Shown here piece by piece: positions 7,635 through 15,340 of a stretch of 15,340 bases of DNA. Under the pieces are notes generated by a model. The model searched no databases, was not told the origin of the DNA, and saw only the letters and a list, made by a program, of their open reading frames with translations. Origin of the DNA: Candidatus Peribacteria bacterium (GTDB taxonomy: Bacteria > Patescibacteriota > Gracilibacteria > Peribacterales > Peribacteraceae); the NCBI GenBank assembly GCA_903854455.1, contig CAINWJ010000034.1, forward strand, positions 1 to 15,340, given 5' to 3'. Position numbers and translations under genes: made by a program. Position 1 is the first letter of the stretch. Each line of letters opens with the position of its first letter.

Positions 7635-7901
7635 AGAAAAAAGTTGCCCGCTCTTTTAATAGTTGTTTCTTTGGGAGTCAAGGATCTTGGATGTTATTGC
7701 TGGTTTCAGTGGCAATGCCATGGAGCGCCATTGACATCAGAAATTAATATATCTCACACAACAATCCAGAACTTCAATCAACTATCCTTGGCTTTCAGAT
7801 AACAAAAAAGTGACGTCTAAGTCCCTTGGCATCTCCTGCTCTTTCACATAGGATGCCTCATTGAATAACGAACTGATCATTTCCTCTCTTTCCACCATTC
7901 T
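7635..7901. promoter_or_regulatory. AT-rich divergent region upstream of the ATP synthase operon
   Basis: This 267-bp stretch is clearly more AT-rich than its surroundings and lies between divergent starts, so it should hold the promoter of the atp operon. On +, a consensus -35 TTGACA sits at 7731-7736, but the nearest TATA-like hexamer (TATATC, 7748-7753) is only 11 nt downstream. A separate TATCCT lies at 7783-7788. On -, TTGACT (7681-7676) and TATTAA (7661-7656) are 14 nt apart, also shorter than usual. No pair is convincing. No conserved open frame is present. Confidence 0.4.
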
Positions 7902-9326
7902 ATGGATCAGATGACGCTCCTCCCGCATACGTCCCATGCCACCAAGGCTGCACACGGTACGACCGGTACGGTCAGCCAGGTCATCGGTGCCGTGGTGGAC
8001 TGCCGCTTCCCGGCGGATGCTCTGCCGCCCATCTATACGGCGCTTCGCACGAAGATCGGGAAGGAGGATCTGACACTGGAGGTTCAGCAGCATTTGGACG
8101 GAGGGATCGTCCGCGCGGTTGCCATGGGAGCGACGGAAGGATTGCGCCGGGGAGTCGAGGTGAAGAGTCTCGGAACGCCCATCATGGTGCCGGTCGGTCC
8201 GACATCGCTCGGTCGCATGATCGACGTGCTCGGCAATCCCATCGACGGCATGCCGCCGATCGTTTCGAAGAAGATGTACCCCATCCACCGCGATCCTCCC
8301 TCGTTTACCGATCAGTCGACGGAAACGGAAGTGCTGGAGACCGGTATCAAAGTCATCGATCTCATCTGTCCCATTCTCAAAGGTGGCAAGGTCGGTCTGT
8401 TCGGTGGTGCCGGTGTCGGCAAGACCGTCGTCGTGAAGGAGCTCATCCGCAACATCGCGGAAGAGCACGGAGGATTCTCCGTCTTCGCCGGAGTGGGGGA
8501 GAGAAGCCGTGAAGGAAACGATCTCTACGGTGAGATGAAGGAGTCCGGTGTGCTGGACAAAACCGCACTCGTCTTCGGTCAGATGAACGAGCCGCCGGGA
8601 CCACGTCTTAGAGTCGCTCTGTCAGGCTTGGCGATCGCCGAGTACTTCCGTGACGAGGAGCAGCGCGACGTGCTGCTGTTCATCGACAACATCTTCCGCT
8701 TCACTCAGGCCGGTGCAGAACTCTCCGCTCTCCTGGGGCGCATTCCGTCCGCTGTCGGGTACCAGCCCACACTCGCGACCGAAATGGGTCAGCTGCAGGA
8801 GCGCATCACGTCCACAAGCAAAGGATCAATTACGTCCGTGCAGGCGGTCTACGTTCCCGCCGATGACTTCACCGATCCGGCACCTGCCACGACCTTCGGT
8901 CACCTGGACTCCACGATTGTGTTGACCCGCTCGCTCGCTGAGCTCGGCATTTACCCCGCCGTCGATCCGCTGGATTCCGCCTCATCGATTCTTTCTCCAG
9001 AGGTCGTCGGACAAGAACACTACGACACTGCCCGCGGCGTGCAGAAGGTTCTCCAGCGCTACAAGGAACTCCAGGACATCATCGCCATCCTCGGTATGGA
9101 GGAACTATCTGAAGAAGATCGTCTCTCCGTTCAGCGCGCTCGCAAGATCCAGCGTTTCCTCTCGCAGCCGTTCTTCGTCGCCGAGGTCTTCACCGGCTTC
9201 CCGGGCAAGTTCGTCCCGATGAAGGAGACGGTGAGGGGATTCAAAGAAATATTGGAGGGAAAATATGACAGTATTCCCGAGCAGGCGTTTTATATGAAGG
9301 GAGGGATCGAAGAGGTCAAAGCGTAA
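7902..9326 (+). CDS. atpD: F1Fo ATP synthase subunit beta
   Basis: The 474-residue catalytic subunit of F1. Walker A is GGAGVGKT at 168-175 with Lys174. The catalytic glutamate/arginine pair lies in GERSREGND (E200, R201); the family usually has GERTREGND, so the Thr-to-Ser change is conservative. Walker B is in DVLLFIDNIFRFTQAG, and the C-terminal half has the DELSEED-like element MEELSEEDR that meets gamma and epsilon. The N-terminus carries about 20 extra residues before the beta-barrel (TGTVSQVIGAVVD). It is the first gene of the operon. Normally atpC follows directly, but here a four-helix-bundle gene lies between. The start at 7902 is preceded by CCATTCT with no Shine-Dalgarno. Confidence 0.97.
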   Translation: MDQMTLLPHTSHATKAAHGTTGTVSQVIGAVVDCRFPADALPPIYTALRTKIGKEDLTLEVQQHLDGGIVRAVAMGATEGLRRGVEVKSLGTPIMVPVGPTSLGRMIDVLGNPIDGMPPIVSKKMYPIHRDPPSFTDQSTETEVLETGIKVIDLICPILKGGKVGLFGGAGVGKTVVVKELIRNIAEEHGGFSVFAGVGERSREGNDLYGEMKESGVLDKTALVFGQMNEPPGPRLRVALSGLAIAEYFRDEEQRDVLLFIDNIFRFTQAGAELSALLGRIPSAVGYQPTLATEMGQLQERITSTSKGSITSVQAVYVPADDFTDPAPATTFGHLDSTIVLTRSLAELGIYPAVDPLDSASSILSPEVVGQEHYDTARGVQKVLQRYKELQDIIAILGMEELSEEDRLSVQRARKIQRFLSQPFFVAEVFTGFPGKFVPMKETVRGFKEILEGKYDSIPEQAFYMKGGIEEVKA

Positions 9327-9329
9327 GTG

Positions 9330-9364
9330 AGTATTCAGTATTTGGTATCGAGTATCCAGTATGC
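9330..9364 (+). repeat. AGTATNN heptamer array, left arm of an inverted pair
   Basis: Five consecutive 7-bp units follow the consensus AGTATNN: AGTATTC, AGTATTT, GGTATCG, AGTATCC, AGTATGC. The array begins 4 bp after the atpD stop codon. Its fifth unit contains the ATG of the next gene. The same unit appears in reverse orientation at 9745-9779. Confidence 0.85.
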
Positions 9365-9753
9365 CCACCATCCAAGCTCCACAGGCACAGAAGATCAAAT
9401 CATTTACGGATTTGGTTGCTTGGCGCGAAGGTCACAAGCTTGTTATTGCCATCTATATTGCGACGAAAGCTTTTCCCAAGGAAGAGATATTCGGTCTCGT
9501 CAATCAATTGCGACGGGCATCAGTCTCTATTACTTCGAATATCGCGGAGGGCTTCGGCAAGAGGACAATCCGAGAAAAAACACAGTTCTATTCCACGTCA
9601 CTCGGTTCACTTCATGAGGTACAGAATCAATTATTGATTGCCAGAGATGTAAGCATCCTTTCTCCAGCTGATTTTGATCGACTGGCTGGTCAAACTGTGA
9701 TCGTCAGCAAGCTCATCAATGGATTGATGAAGAGTGCCCCTTCAGGATACTGA
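9361..9753 (+). CDS. Four-helix-bundle protein (23S rRNA IVS / bAvd-like family)
   Basis: A 130-residue protein of the four-helix-bundle family known from 23S rRNA intervening sequences and related to diversity-element accessory protein Avd (TIGR02436-like). Diagnostic signatures are FTDLVAWREGHKL, then FPKEE..GLVNQLRRASVSI.SNIAEG (about 38-63), then a third and fourth helix with FYSTSLGSLHEVQNQL. Biochemical function is unknown in the family; known members form multimers and are thought to bind nucleic acid. It interrupts atpD and atpC, and no rRNA is present. Start and stop codons both lie within the flanking AGTATNN arrays, so the reading frame is bounded by repeats. Its codon use looks more AT-leaning than the neighbouring atp genes, consistent with insertion. 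Confidence 0.9.
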   Translation: MPTIQAPQAQKIKSFTDLVAWREGHKLVIAIYIATKAFPKEEIFGLVNQLRRASVSITSNIAEGFGKRTIREKTQFYSTSLGSLHEVQNQLLIARDVSILSPADFDRLAGQTVIVSKLINGLMKSAPSGY

Positions 9754-9779
9754 ATACTCCATACTCGATACTGCATACT
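9745..9779 (-). repeat. AGTATNN heptamer array, right arm of an inverted pair
   Basis: Five consecutive units read NNATACT on the + strand (GGATACT, GAATACT, CCATACT, CGATACT, GCATACT), so they are AGTATNN units on the - strand. The TGA stop of the four-helix-bundle gene falls across the first two units. The array ends 6 bp before the atpC start. Confidence 0.85.
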
Positions 9780-9785
9780 TTCCCG

Positions 9786-10205
9786 ATGCTCCACGTTGAA
9801 CTCATCACCCCCGAAGGCATTGCTCACAGCGAAGACGCCGTCTCCGTCACGCTGCCGACAGCGGATGGCGAGATCACGGTACTCACAGGCCACGTGCCGC
9901 TCGTCAGTGCACTGGCTCCCGGCTCGATGATCGTCCGATCGAAAGATGGCGAATCACTCTTCGCCGTCGCGCGCGGAGTGGTGGAAGTGGGTCCGACGTC
10001 GGTCCGGGTTCTCTCCGACATCGCCGATCGCGCGGAGGGACTGGAGGAAACCGCCATCCAACAGGCGAAGGAGCGTGCGGAGAAACTGGTATCCGAGCAG
10101 CGTCACGATGCCGAAGGATTTGCCGAAGCGACCGCAATTCTCGAGAAAGAACTCGCACGCCTTCGCGTCGTTCGTCGCCGTCCTTCCCGCAGAAATCGCA
10201 CATGA
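9786..10205 (+). CDS. atpC: F1Fo ATP synthase subunit epsilon
   Basis: A 139-residue central-stalk subunit. The N-terminal beta-sandwich is recognisable from LHVELITPEGIAHSEDA, TLPTADGEITVLTGHVPLVSAL and the AVARGVVEV strand. The C-terminal part (about 85-130) is a charged two-helix region (ETAIQQAKERAEKL ... AILEKELARL) that in this family can act as an ATP-hydrolysis brake. The tail VRRRPSRRNR is unusually basic. The gene is separated from atpD by the inserted four-helix-bundle gene and overlaps the following atpZ/I gene by 4 nt (ATGA), indicating translational coupling downstream. Confidence 0.93.
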   Translation: MLHVELITPEGIAHSEDAVSVTLPTADGEITVLTGHVPLVSALAPGSMIVRSKDGESLFAVARGVVEVGPTSVRVLSDIADRAEGLEETAIQQAKERAEKLVSEQRHDAEGFAEATAILEKELARLRVVRRRPSRRNRT

Positions 10206-10495
10206 ATACGCTGTCGCCATTACCGGCACCAGAGAAGGGATCAGGGATCAGTGATCAGGGATCAGGAAGCCCGAAGTCAAACTCCAACAATTTATTGCAG
10301 GGGATCGGTCTCGTCTGGGAGCTGGGGTGGATCATTGCCGTTCCCGTCGTCATCCTTGGATTCGGCGGTGCGTGGTTGGACAAGAAGTGGGGGACTGCGC
10401 CGTGGCTGGTGCTTGCAGGGTTTGCGATTTCATTCATTCTTTCGCTTGCTGCAGCCATTCAGAGAGTCAAAGAGTATTTGAAGACTGCCCCGTAA
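10202..10495 (+). CDS. AtpZ/AtpI-family ATP synthase accessory membrane protein
   Basis: A 97-residue protein with two predicted membrane helices (about residues 38-56 and 65-84) joined by a short turn, GAWLDKKWGTAPW. This is the typical shape of the F0F1-ATPase gene 1/AtpZ family, small proteins encoded near the Fo genes and implicated in ion (Mg2+/Ca2+) handling or c-ring assembly. Residues 1-33 are polar and low-complexity (GSGISDQGSGS) because the DNA is a GGGATCA heptamer array. The true start may instead be TTG at 10295, just before the conserved QGIGLVWELGW region. The ATG at 10202 overlaps the atpC stop, which supports it by coupling. Confidence 0.8.
   Translation: MNTLSPLPAPEKGSGISDQGSGSPKSNSNNLLQGIGLVWELGWIIAVPVVILGFGGAWLDKKWGTAPWLVLAGFAISFILSLAAAIQRVKEYLKTAP
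10237..10264 (+). repeat. GGGATCA heptamer array inside the atpZ/I gene start
   Basis: Four consecutive 7-bp units (GGGATCA, GGGATCA, GTGATCA, GGGATCA), one with a single change. The period is not a multiple of three-codon repeats and the encoded residues are low-complexity, so the array appears to have grown at the gene border rather than through selection on the protein. Confidence 0.85.
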
Positions 10496-10541
10496 GACCA
10501 TTGATTTTTTCTCCATTTTCTGAAATGTTCTCACTTGCAAC

Positions 10542-11333
10542 ATGACCACTCTCGAAACCCCCACACTGGCATCCGAGATCATCGGATACATCGGCAGCTT
10601 CGAGATCCGCAATACCATGCTCATGGCATGGATAGCGATGGCGATACTGACGATCGTCGCGTTGTCCCTGAATGCAACCAAGTACAAGCGTGTCCCCGGC
10701 AGATTTCAGGCGATGATGGAGATGATCGTCGAGGGGCTCTTCAACTTCTGTGACTCTATTTTGCAAGATAAGAAGATCACACGCATTGCGTTCCCATTGG
10801 TCGCAACACTTTTCATTTTCATTCTTCTCAATAACTGGATGGGCATTCTTCCCGGTGTTGGAAGCATCATGATTACCGCAAATCATGGCGGACATCCCGT
10901 TACGTTTCCGCTCTTCAGATCGATGAATGCCGACGTGAACGTCACGCTGGCATTCTCGCTGATCTCCGTGATTTTCACGCAGGTGCTTGGCGTCGTCACC
11001 ATCGGGATTCTCCCGTACCTCTCCAAGTACTTCGTGGCTCCGTGGAAGTCGCCGTACCTCATCGGCACCTTCGTCGGCATTCTGGAGTTCATCGGAGAGT
11101 TCGCCCGCTTGGTTTCGTTCACCTTCCGTCTCTTTGGCAACATCTTCGCCGGTGAGGTGCTGCTGGTCGTCACGTTCTTCTTCGTCCCCTACATCATGCC
11201 GATCCCGTTCCTCGGCATGGAGCTCTTCGTCGGCGTCATCCAGGCGCTGGTGTTCGCCATGCTCACCCTCGTCTTCATCAAGATGGCGGTGACGGCACAT
11301 GATCATGCGGAACATGAGGCGCATCCGGCCTAA
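10542..11333 (+). CDS. atpB: F1Fo ATP synthase subunit a
   Basis: A 263-residue polytopic stator subunit that forms the two proton half-channels against the c-ring. The essential arginine is R196 in SFTFRLFGNIFAGEVLL, a near-perfect match to the family signature. Upstream is the LLNNWMGILPG motif of an earlier helix, and near the end the helix FVGVIQALVFAMLTLVFIK. About five to six hydrophobic segments are visible. The C-terminus is a short His/Glu tail (AHDHAEHEAHPA). The start ATG at 10542 has no Shine-Dalgarno. It sits 46 nt after the accessory gene, and atpE follows after a heptamer array. Confidence 0.95.
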   Translation: MTTLETPTLASEIIGYIGSFEIRNTMLMAWIAMAILTIVALSLNATKYKRVPGRFQAMMEMIVEGLFNFCDSILQDKKITRIAFPLVATLFIFILLNNWMGILPGVGSIMITANHGGHPVTFPLFRSMNADVNVTLAFSLISVIFTQVLGVVTIGILPYLSKYFVAPWKSPYLIGTFVGILEFIGEFARLVSFTFRLFGNIFAGEVLLVVTFFFVPYIMPIPFLGMELFVGVIQALVFAMLTLVFIKMAVTAHDHAEHEAHPA

Positions 11334-11336
11334 CCG

Positions 11337-11371
11337 AATTTTCAATTTACAATTTACAATTTTCCATTTCC
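11337..11371 (+). repeat. AATTTNC heptamer array between atpB and atpE
   Basis: Four units of 7 bp (AATTTTC, AATTTAC, AATTTAC, AATTTTC) plus a degenerate fifth (CATTTCC). The array starts 3 bp after the atpB stop and ends 10 bp before the atpE start, so it fills the junction. Confidence 0.8.
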
Positions 11372-11381
11372 CCCCATTCCT

Positions 11382-11666
11382 ATGGCAACTGAAGTTGCAA
11401 ACGAAGCCGCCGGCACCGTGAAGGCCGTCTACGAGACCGCCATCCTGCTCGGCTCCAAGAACATCGCGACCGCGCTCGCCATGACGTTCGGCCCCATGGG
11501 TGCCGCTATCGGTATTGGTTTGATTGGCGGACGTGCGACCGAAGCTATCGGACGCAATCCAGAGGCTGCATCCAAGATTCAGACAGCGATGATTCTGATG
11601 GCAGCCTTTGCGGAAGCGATTGCCATCTATTGCTTGGTTATTGCTCTTATTCTCAGATTCGTCTGA
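11382..11666 (+). CDS. atpE: F1Fo ATP synthase subunit c
   Basis: A 94-residue proteolipid with two membrane helices joined by the polar loop GRNPEA (57-62). The ion-binding carboxylate is E78 in MAAFAEAIAIYCLVIALIL. The N-terminal helix has the GxGxG-type packing motif (AAIGIGLIGG, 41-50). Where Na+-type c subunits have a Gln in helix 1 and Ser-Thr after the Glu, this one has Ile and Ala-Ile, so it is predicted to bind protons. It has an N-terminal extension of roughly 20 residues compared with 70-80-residue homologues. The start at 11382 is preceded by CCATTCCT. Helix composition allows no estimate of ring size. Confidence 0.95.
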   Translation: MATEVANEAAGTVKAVYETAILLGSKNIATALAMTFGPMGAAIGIGLIGGRATEAIGRNPEAASKIQTAMILMAAFAEAIAIYCLVIALILRFV

Positions 11667-11760
11667 TTTTATTGATTTTTTGTAGAATGACATTTTGTTC
11701 TTCGGGGACACTGTGTCGTCCGTGTGCACTTATTCCTTCCAGCCTTTCCACAAGATTCCC

Positions 11761-12276
11761 ATGGAAATATTTTCCACTCTCGGTATCAACGGCCCTCTCC
11801 TGATCGCGCAGATCGTCAACTTCGTGATCATCGCGGGCGTGCTCACCTACTTCATCTACCGCCCGATCCTCAACCTGATCGACGCCAGGCGTGAGAGCAT
11901 CCGCAAGTCCATGGAGGATGTCGATCGCATCCAGAAGCAGAAGACGGAGATGGAGGAAGCCCGCAGGGTGGAGGTCCGCAAGATCGCCGAGGAAGGCAAG
12001 AAGCTCTTAGAGCAGGCTAAGGGTGACGTTGCCAAGGAGAAGGACAAGATGCTCGTCGCCGCACGCAAGGAAGCCGACGACTTCGTGGAGCGCGGCAAGC
12101 GCCAGCTCGACGCGGAGCGGACGCGCATGGTGAGCGATGTGGAGAAAGCCGCCTCGTCCCTCGTGATCCGTCTGACGCAGACCATTCTGGAGCGCGAGTT
12201 CACTTCTGCCGATCAGGACCGACTCTTAAAGACTCTCGAAAAGTCCATTTCCACTCCCGCCCATGCCACGAAGTGA
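11761..12276 (+). CDS. atpF: F1Fo ATP synthase subunit b
   Basis: A 171-residue peripheral-stalk subunit with one N-terminal membrane helix (about 13-33, LIAQIVNFVIIAGVLTYF) followed by the family junction YRPILNLIDARRESI. A long charged coiled coil runs to about residue 150. The C-terminus (SSLVIRLTQTILEREF) resembles the delta-binding end. The start is set at ATG 11761 because MEIFSTLGINGPLLIAQ is the usual N-terminus; an in-frame ATG at 11695 would add 22 residues with no family support. It overlaps atpH by 14 nt, which implies coupling. Only one b gene is present, so the stalk is likely a homodimer. Confidence 0.93.
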   Translation: MEIFSTLGINGPLLIAQIVNFVIIAGVLTYFIYRPILNLIDARRESIRKSMEDVDRIQKQKTEMEEARRVEVRKIAEEGKKLLEQAKGDVAKEKDKMLVAARKEADDFVERGKRQLDAERTRMVSDVEKAASSLVIRLTQTILEREFTSADQDRLLKTLEKSISTPAHATK

Positions 12277-12655
12277 TCAACATGCCGTTGCCACAGCGCT
12301 CGCAGCACTCTCGAGCGTCATTCCTGAGAAGGATCTCACCGCGGTCTGTGACCGTGCGTTGGATCTGATCGCCGCGGGCGGTTCCGCCGACTTCGCCGGG
12401 TTCCTCACACTGGTGGAGAAATCACTCGAGCGCAGCGGGCAGGTTGTCTTTGCAACTCTCGCGACTCCGACCGGTACCGTCACTGCCGAGCGGAAGGCAT
12501 CCATCGTTTCGGCGCTCCAGAAGAAGATGAAGAAGCCCGTCGTTCTGCGCGAAACAGCCGATCCGTCGCTCCTCGGTGGCGCACGCCTGACTGTCGGCGA
12601 CGACCTCTACGATCTTTCTCTTTCGAGCGATTTGCACGCCATTGTGGCTGCATGA
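12263..12655 (+). CDS. atpH: F1Fo ATP synthase subunit delta, short form
   Basis: A 130-residue version of the subunit that links the b stalk to the top of F1; usual length is about 175-185. The C-terminal domain is recognisable from ERKASIVSALQKKMKKPVVL, then ETADPSLLGGARLTVGDDLYD (about 92-112), a standard delta signature. The N-terminal helical domain is roughly half the expected size (about 65 residues). The frame cannot be extended: an in-frame TAA lies at 12227-12229, within atpF. So the shortening is real unless a frameshift exists. The start overlaps the end of atpF by 14 nt. Confidence 0.85.
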   Translation: MPRSDQHAVATALAALSSVIPEKDLTAVCDRALDLIAAGGSADFAGFLTLVEKSLERSGQVVFATLATPTGTVTAERKASIVSALQKKMKKPVVLRETADPSLLGGARLTVGDDLYDLSLSSDLHAIVAA

Positions 12656-12658
12656 TCT

Positions 12659-12715
12659 GCGGGGCAGCAAGCCCCGCGTTGTGATTCATCCTGCGTTGCG
12701 GGGCAGCAGCCCCGC
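12659..12715. repeat. Two tandem GC-rich hairpins between atpH and atpA
   Basis: GCGGGGC/GCCCCGC with loop AGCAA (12659-12677) and the same stem with loop AGCA (12698-12715). The stems are identical and the copies are 20 bp apart, so they are duplicated palindromic units of a REP-like repeat. No T-tract follows, so termination is not implied; they may protect or pause the mRNA. Confidence 0.75.
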
Positions 12716-12716
12716 G

Positions 12717-12744
12717 CTACCCACTACCTACTACCCACCACCCA
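12717..12744 (+). repeat. CTACCYA heptamer array upstream of atpA
   Basis: Four consecutive 7-bp units (CTACCCA, CTACCTA, CTACCCA, CCACCCA) directly follow the paired hairpins and end 25 bp before the atpA start. It has the same period as the other arrays in this operon but an unrelated sequence. Confidence 0.78.
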
Positions 12745-12769
12745 CCCGTTCATCACTCCCCGTTCGTCT

Positions 12770-14283
<1,514 letters not shown>

Positions 14284-14284
<1 letters not shown>

Positions 14285-14370
14285 GTATTCAGTATCAAGT
14301 ATCCAGTATTTAGTATCTCGAAATGCCTCGGTCCAAACCCCTCGATACTCCATACTGGATACTGAATACT
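14284..14370. repeat. Inverted AGTATNN heptamer arrays without cargo between atpA and atpG
   Basis: Five AGTATNN units on + (14284-14318: AGTATTC, AGTATCA, AGTATCC, AGTATTT, AGTATCT) face four units on - (14343-14370: CGATACT, CCATACT, GGATACT, GAATACT as read on +). Only 24 bp separate them. This is the same arrangement that flanks the four-helix-bundle gene, but without a gene inside. As RNA it could fold into a long imperfect hairpin just before atpG. Confidence 0.85.
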
Positions 14371-14410
14371 TGTCATTTGTACCCTTAACCATCCTCCTAC
14401 CCAACGTTCT

Positions 14411-15337
14411 ATCGCCCGCAGCCTCCGCGACATCCGGCGTAAAATTAAGGCCGTCAAATCGACACGGCAGGTGACCAAAGCCATGGAGCTGGTCGCCGGG
14501 TCCAAGATGCGCCGTGCCGTGCAGAATGCGCAGTTGCTCCGGAGCTACGCCCTCGCCGCGTGGAAGATCCTCCAGCGCATCGGCATGCAGGCGGTGGAGG
14601 AGCATCCGTTCCTGAAGCAGCGTCCGCTGAAGCGTGTGCTGACCGTCCTCCTGACGTCCGACCGCGGTCTCTGCGGCAGTCTGAATGCGAATCTCTGCCG
14701 TGCCGCCGAGAAGTACGTGACGCGGCTACATGAATCGGGCATCACCGCCGTCGATTTTGTCGGCGTCGGTCGCAAGGGGCAGCAGTTCCTTGCGCGCATG
14801 AAGCATCCGGTCGTCGCGGCGTTCCCCGCCATGAGCAATCATCCGGTATTCCGTGACATTCTGCCCCTCACCCGCTTCATTCTCGGTCAGTTCAGGGAAG
14901 GGAAGTATGATCACGTCGTCATCATCCATCCGGACTTCGTGTCTCCCTTGATTCAGGAAGTGGAGGTGAAGGTCTTACTCCCGCTCTCCCGCGACAGCCT
15001 CCGAGAGCTCACCACGACGTATTTGCATGGCAGCAGGAAATCAGCCCGCGAGACTGGCGAGGAACTGACGGCATCATCAGCCGGCATTCTCTTCGAGCCG
15101 TCGCCGGAAGAAGTGCTGAATTCCATTCTCCCGCAGCTCACCGAAATGCAGATCTATCAGGCGGTGCTGGAAACCGCTGCGAGCGAGCATTCCGCCCGTA
15201 TGGTTGCTATGCGCAATGCCTCGGACAACGCTTCCGACATCCTCGATGATCTGACGTTGACGTACAACCAGACGCGGCAGGCGGGGATTACAGGGGAATT
15301 GGCTGAGTTATCGGCAGCAGCAGCTGCGATGGGATAG
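14411..15337 (+). CDS. atpG: F1Fo ATP synthase subunit gamma (apparent ATC start)
   Basis: The central rotor shaft of F1, 308 residues from the proposed start. The N-terminal coiled-coil helix reads ARSLRDIRRKIKAVKSTRQ, then VTKAMELVAGSKMRRA, the family signature. The C-terminal helix (ARMVAMRNASDNASDILDDL, then NQTRQAGITGELAEL) is also canonical. No ATG, GTG or TTG occurs in frame between the upstream stop (14363-14365) and GTG 14471. Starting at GTG 14471 would remove about 20 conserved residues. An ATC at 14411 lies where the family Met is expected (I-A-R-S-L-R-D against M-A-S-L-R-D) and is preceded by GTTCT, like the TTCTATG context of other genes here. Either a rare ATC start or a base error is likely. 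The stop is TAG, 3 bases before the window end. Confidence 0.9.
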   Translation: MARSLRDIRRKIKAVKSTRQVTKAMELVAGSKMRRAVQNAQLLRSYALAAWKILQRIGMQAVEEHPFLKQRPLKRVLTVLLTSDRGLCGSLNANLCRAAEKYVTRLHESGITAVDFVGVGRKGQQFLARMKHPVVAAFPAMSNHPVFRDILPLTRFILGQFREGKYDHVVIIHPDFVSPLIQEVEVKVLLPLSRDSLRELTTTYLHGSRKSARETGEELTASSAGILFEPSPEEVLNSILPQLTEMQIYQAVLETAASEHSARMVAMRNASDNASDILDDLTLTYNQTRQAGITGELAELSAAAAAMG

Positions 15338-15340
15338 GTT

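Noticed and set aside
7731..7753. sigma70 promoter for the atp operon from TTGACA and TATATC
   Set aside because: The spacing is 11 nt, far from 16-18; reported only as part of a presumed promoter region.
9361..9753. rRNA intervening sequence
   Set aside because: The protein belongs to the IVS four-helix-bundle family, but the flanks are atpD and atpC, with no rRNA sequence.
9330..9779. CRISPR array reading of the heptamer repeats
   Set aside because: The units are 7 bp, contiguous, and without spacers; there are no cas genes.
11382..11666. Na+-dependent (N-type) ATP synthase c subunit, suggested by the atpDC-first order
   Set aside because: The Gln of helix 1 and the Ser-Thr after the key Glu are absent, and the operon has atpH but no recognisable atpR.
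10467..11729. 420-codon - strand open frame across atpB and atpE
   Set aside because: It is antisense to two certain genes and is rich in Asp/Glu/His/Arg of low-complexity type, the usual product of reading a membrane-protein gene backwards.
14471..15337. GTG 14471 as the start of atpG
   Set aside because: It would remove about 20 conserved N-terminal residues that are present in frame upstream.

Overview
The window looks like part of a bacterial chromosome with about 55% G+C. TGA acts as a normal stop. Several traits suggest a Patescibacteria/CPR lineage, perhaps close to Peregrinibacteria or Peribacteria: compact gene packing, almost no Shine-Dalgarno sequences, many short tandem repeats at gene borders, a free-standing four-helix-bundle gene and a TRM11-like methylase. 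This placement is an inference and no marker gene here proves it.

Layout. Positions 1-3364 hold a branched-chain amino acid (Liv/HAAT-type) ABC transporter on the + strand: the C-terminal end of an ATP-binding subunit, a lipoprotein substrate-binding protein, and two permeases (LivH, LivM). A palindromic dispersed repeat (3366-3486) separates it from a convergent - strand TRM11-like RNA methylase (3488-4711). Divergent from that is a 508-residue protein (4804-6330) resembling the carboxysome-shell carbonic anhydrase CsoSCA along its length, with no carboxysome gene in view. Tail-to-tail with it lies a second, apparently exported protein (6507-7634) with a related CIDxRVH ... H...CGAA zinc-site signature.

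From 7902 to the end runs an F1Fo ATP synthase operon in the order atpD - (four-helix-bundle gene) - atpC - atpZ/I - atpB - atpE - atpF - atpH - atpA - atpG. Putting beta/epsilon first differs from the E. coli order but resembles Bacteroidetes and N-ATPase operons. The c subunit lacks Na+ ligands, so the enzyme is predicted to be proton-coupled. AtpH is short (130 aa), and atpG has no canonical start codon where homology puts its N-terminus; an ATC sits exactly there.

The most unusual structure is in the operon junctions. Period-7 tandem repeats of at least four unrelated sequences (AGTATNN, GGGATCA, AATTTNC, CTACCYA) occupy them. AGTATNN arrays lie in inverted orientation on both sides of the four-helix-bundle gene and supply its start and stop codons. 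A second inverted pair with no gene inside lies between atpA and atpG. This looks like a cargo-bearing and an empty form of one repeat-bounded element.
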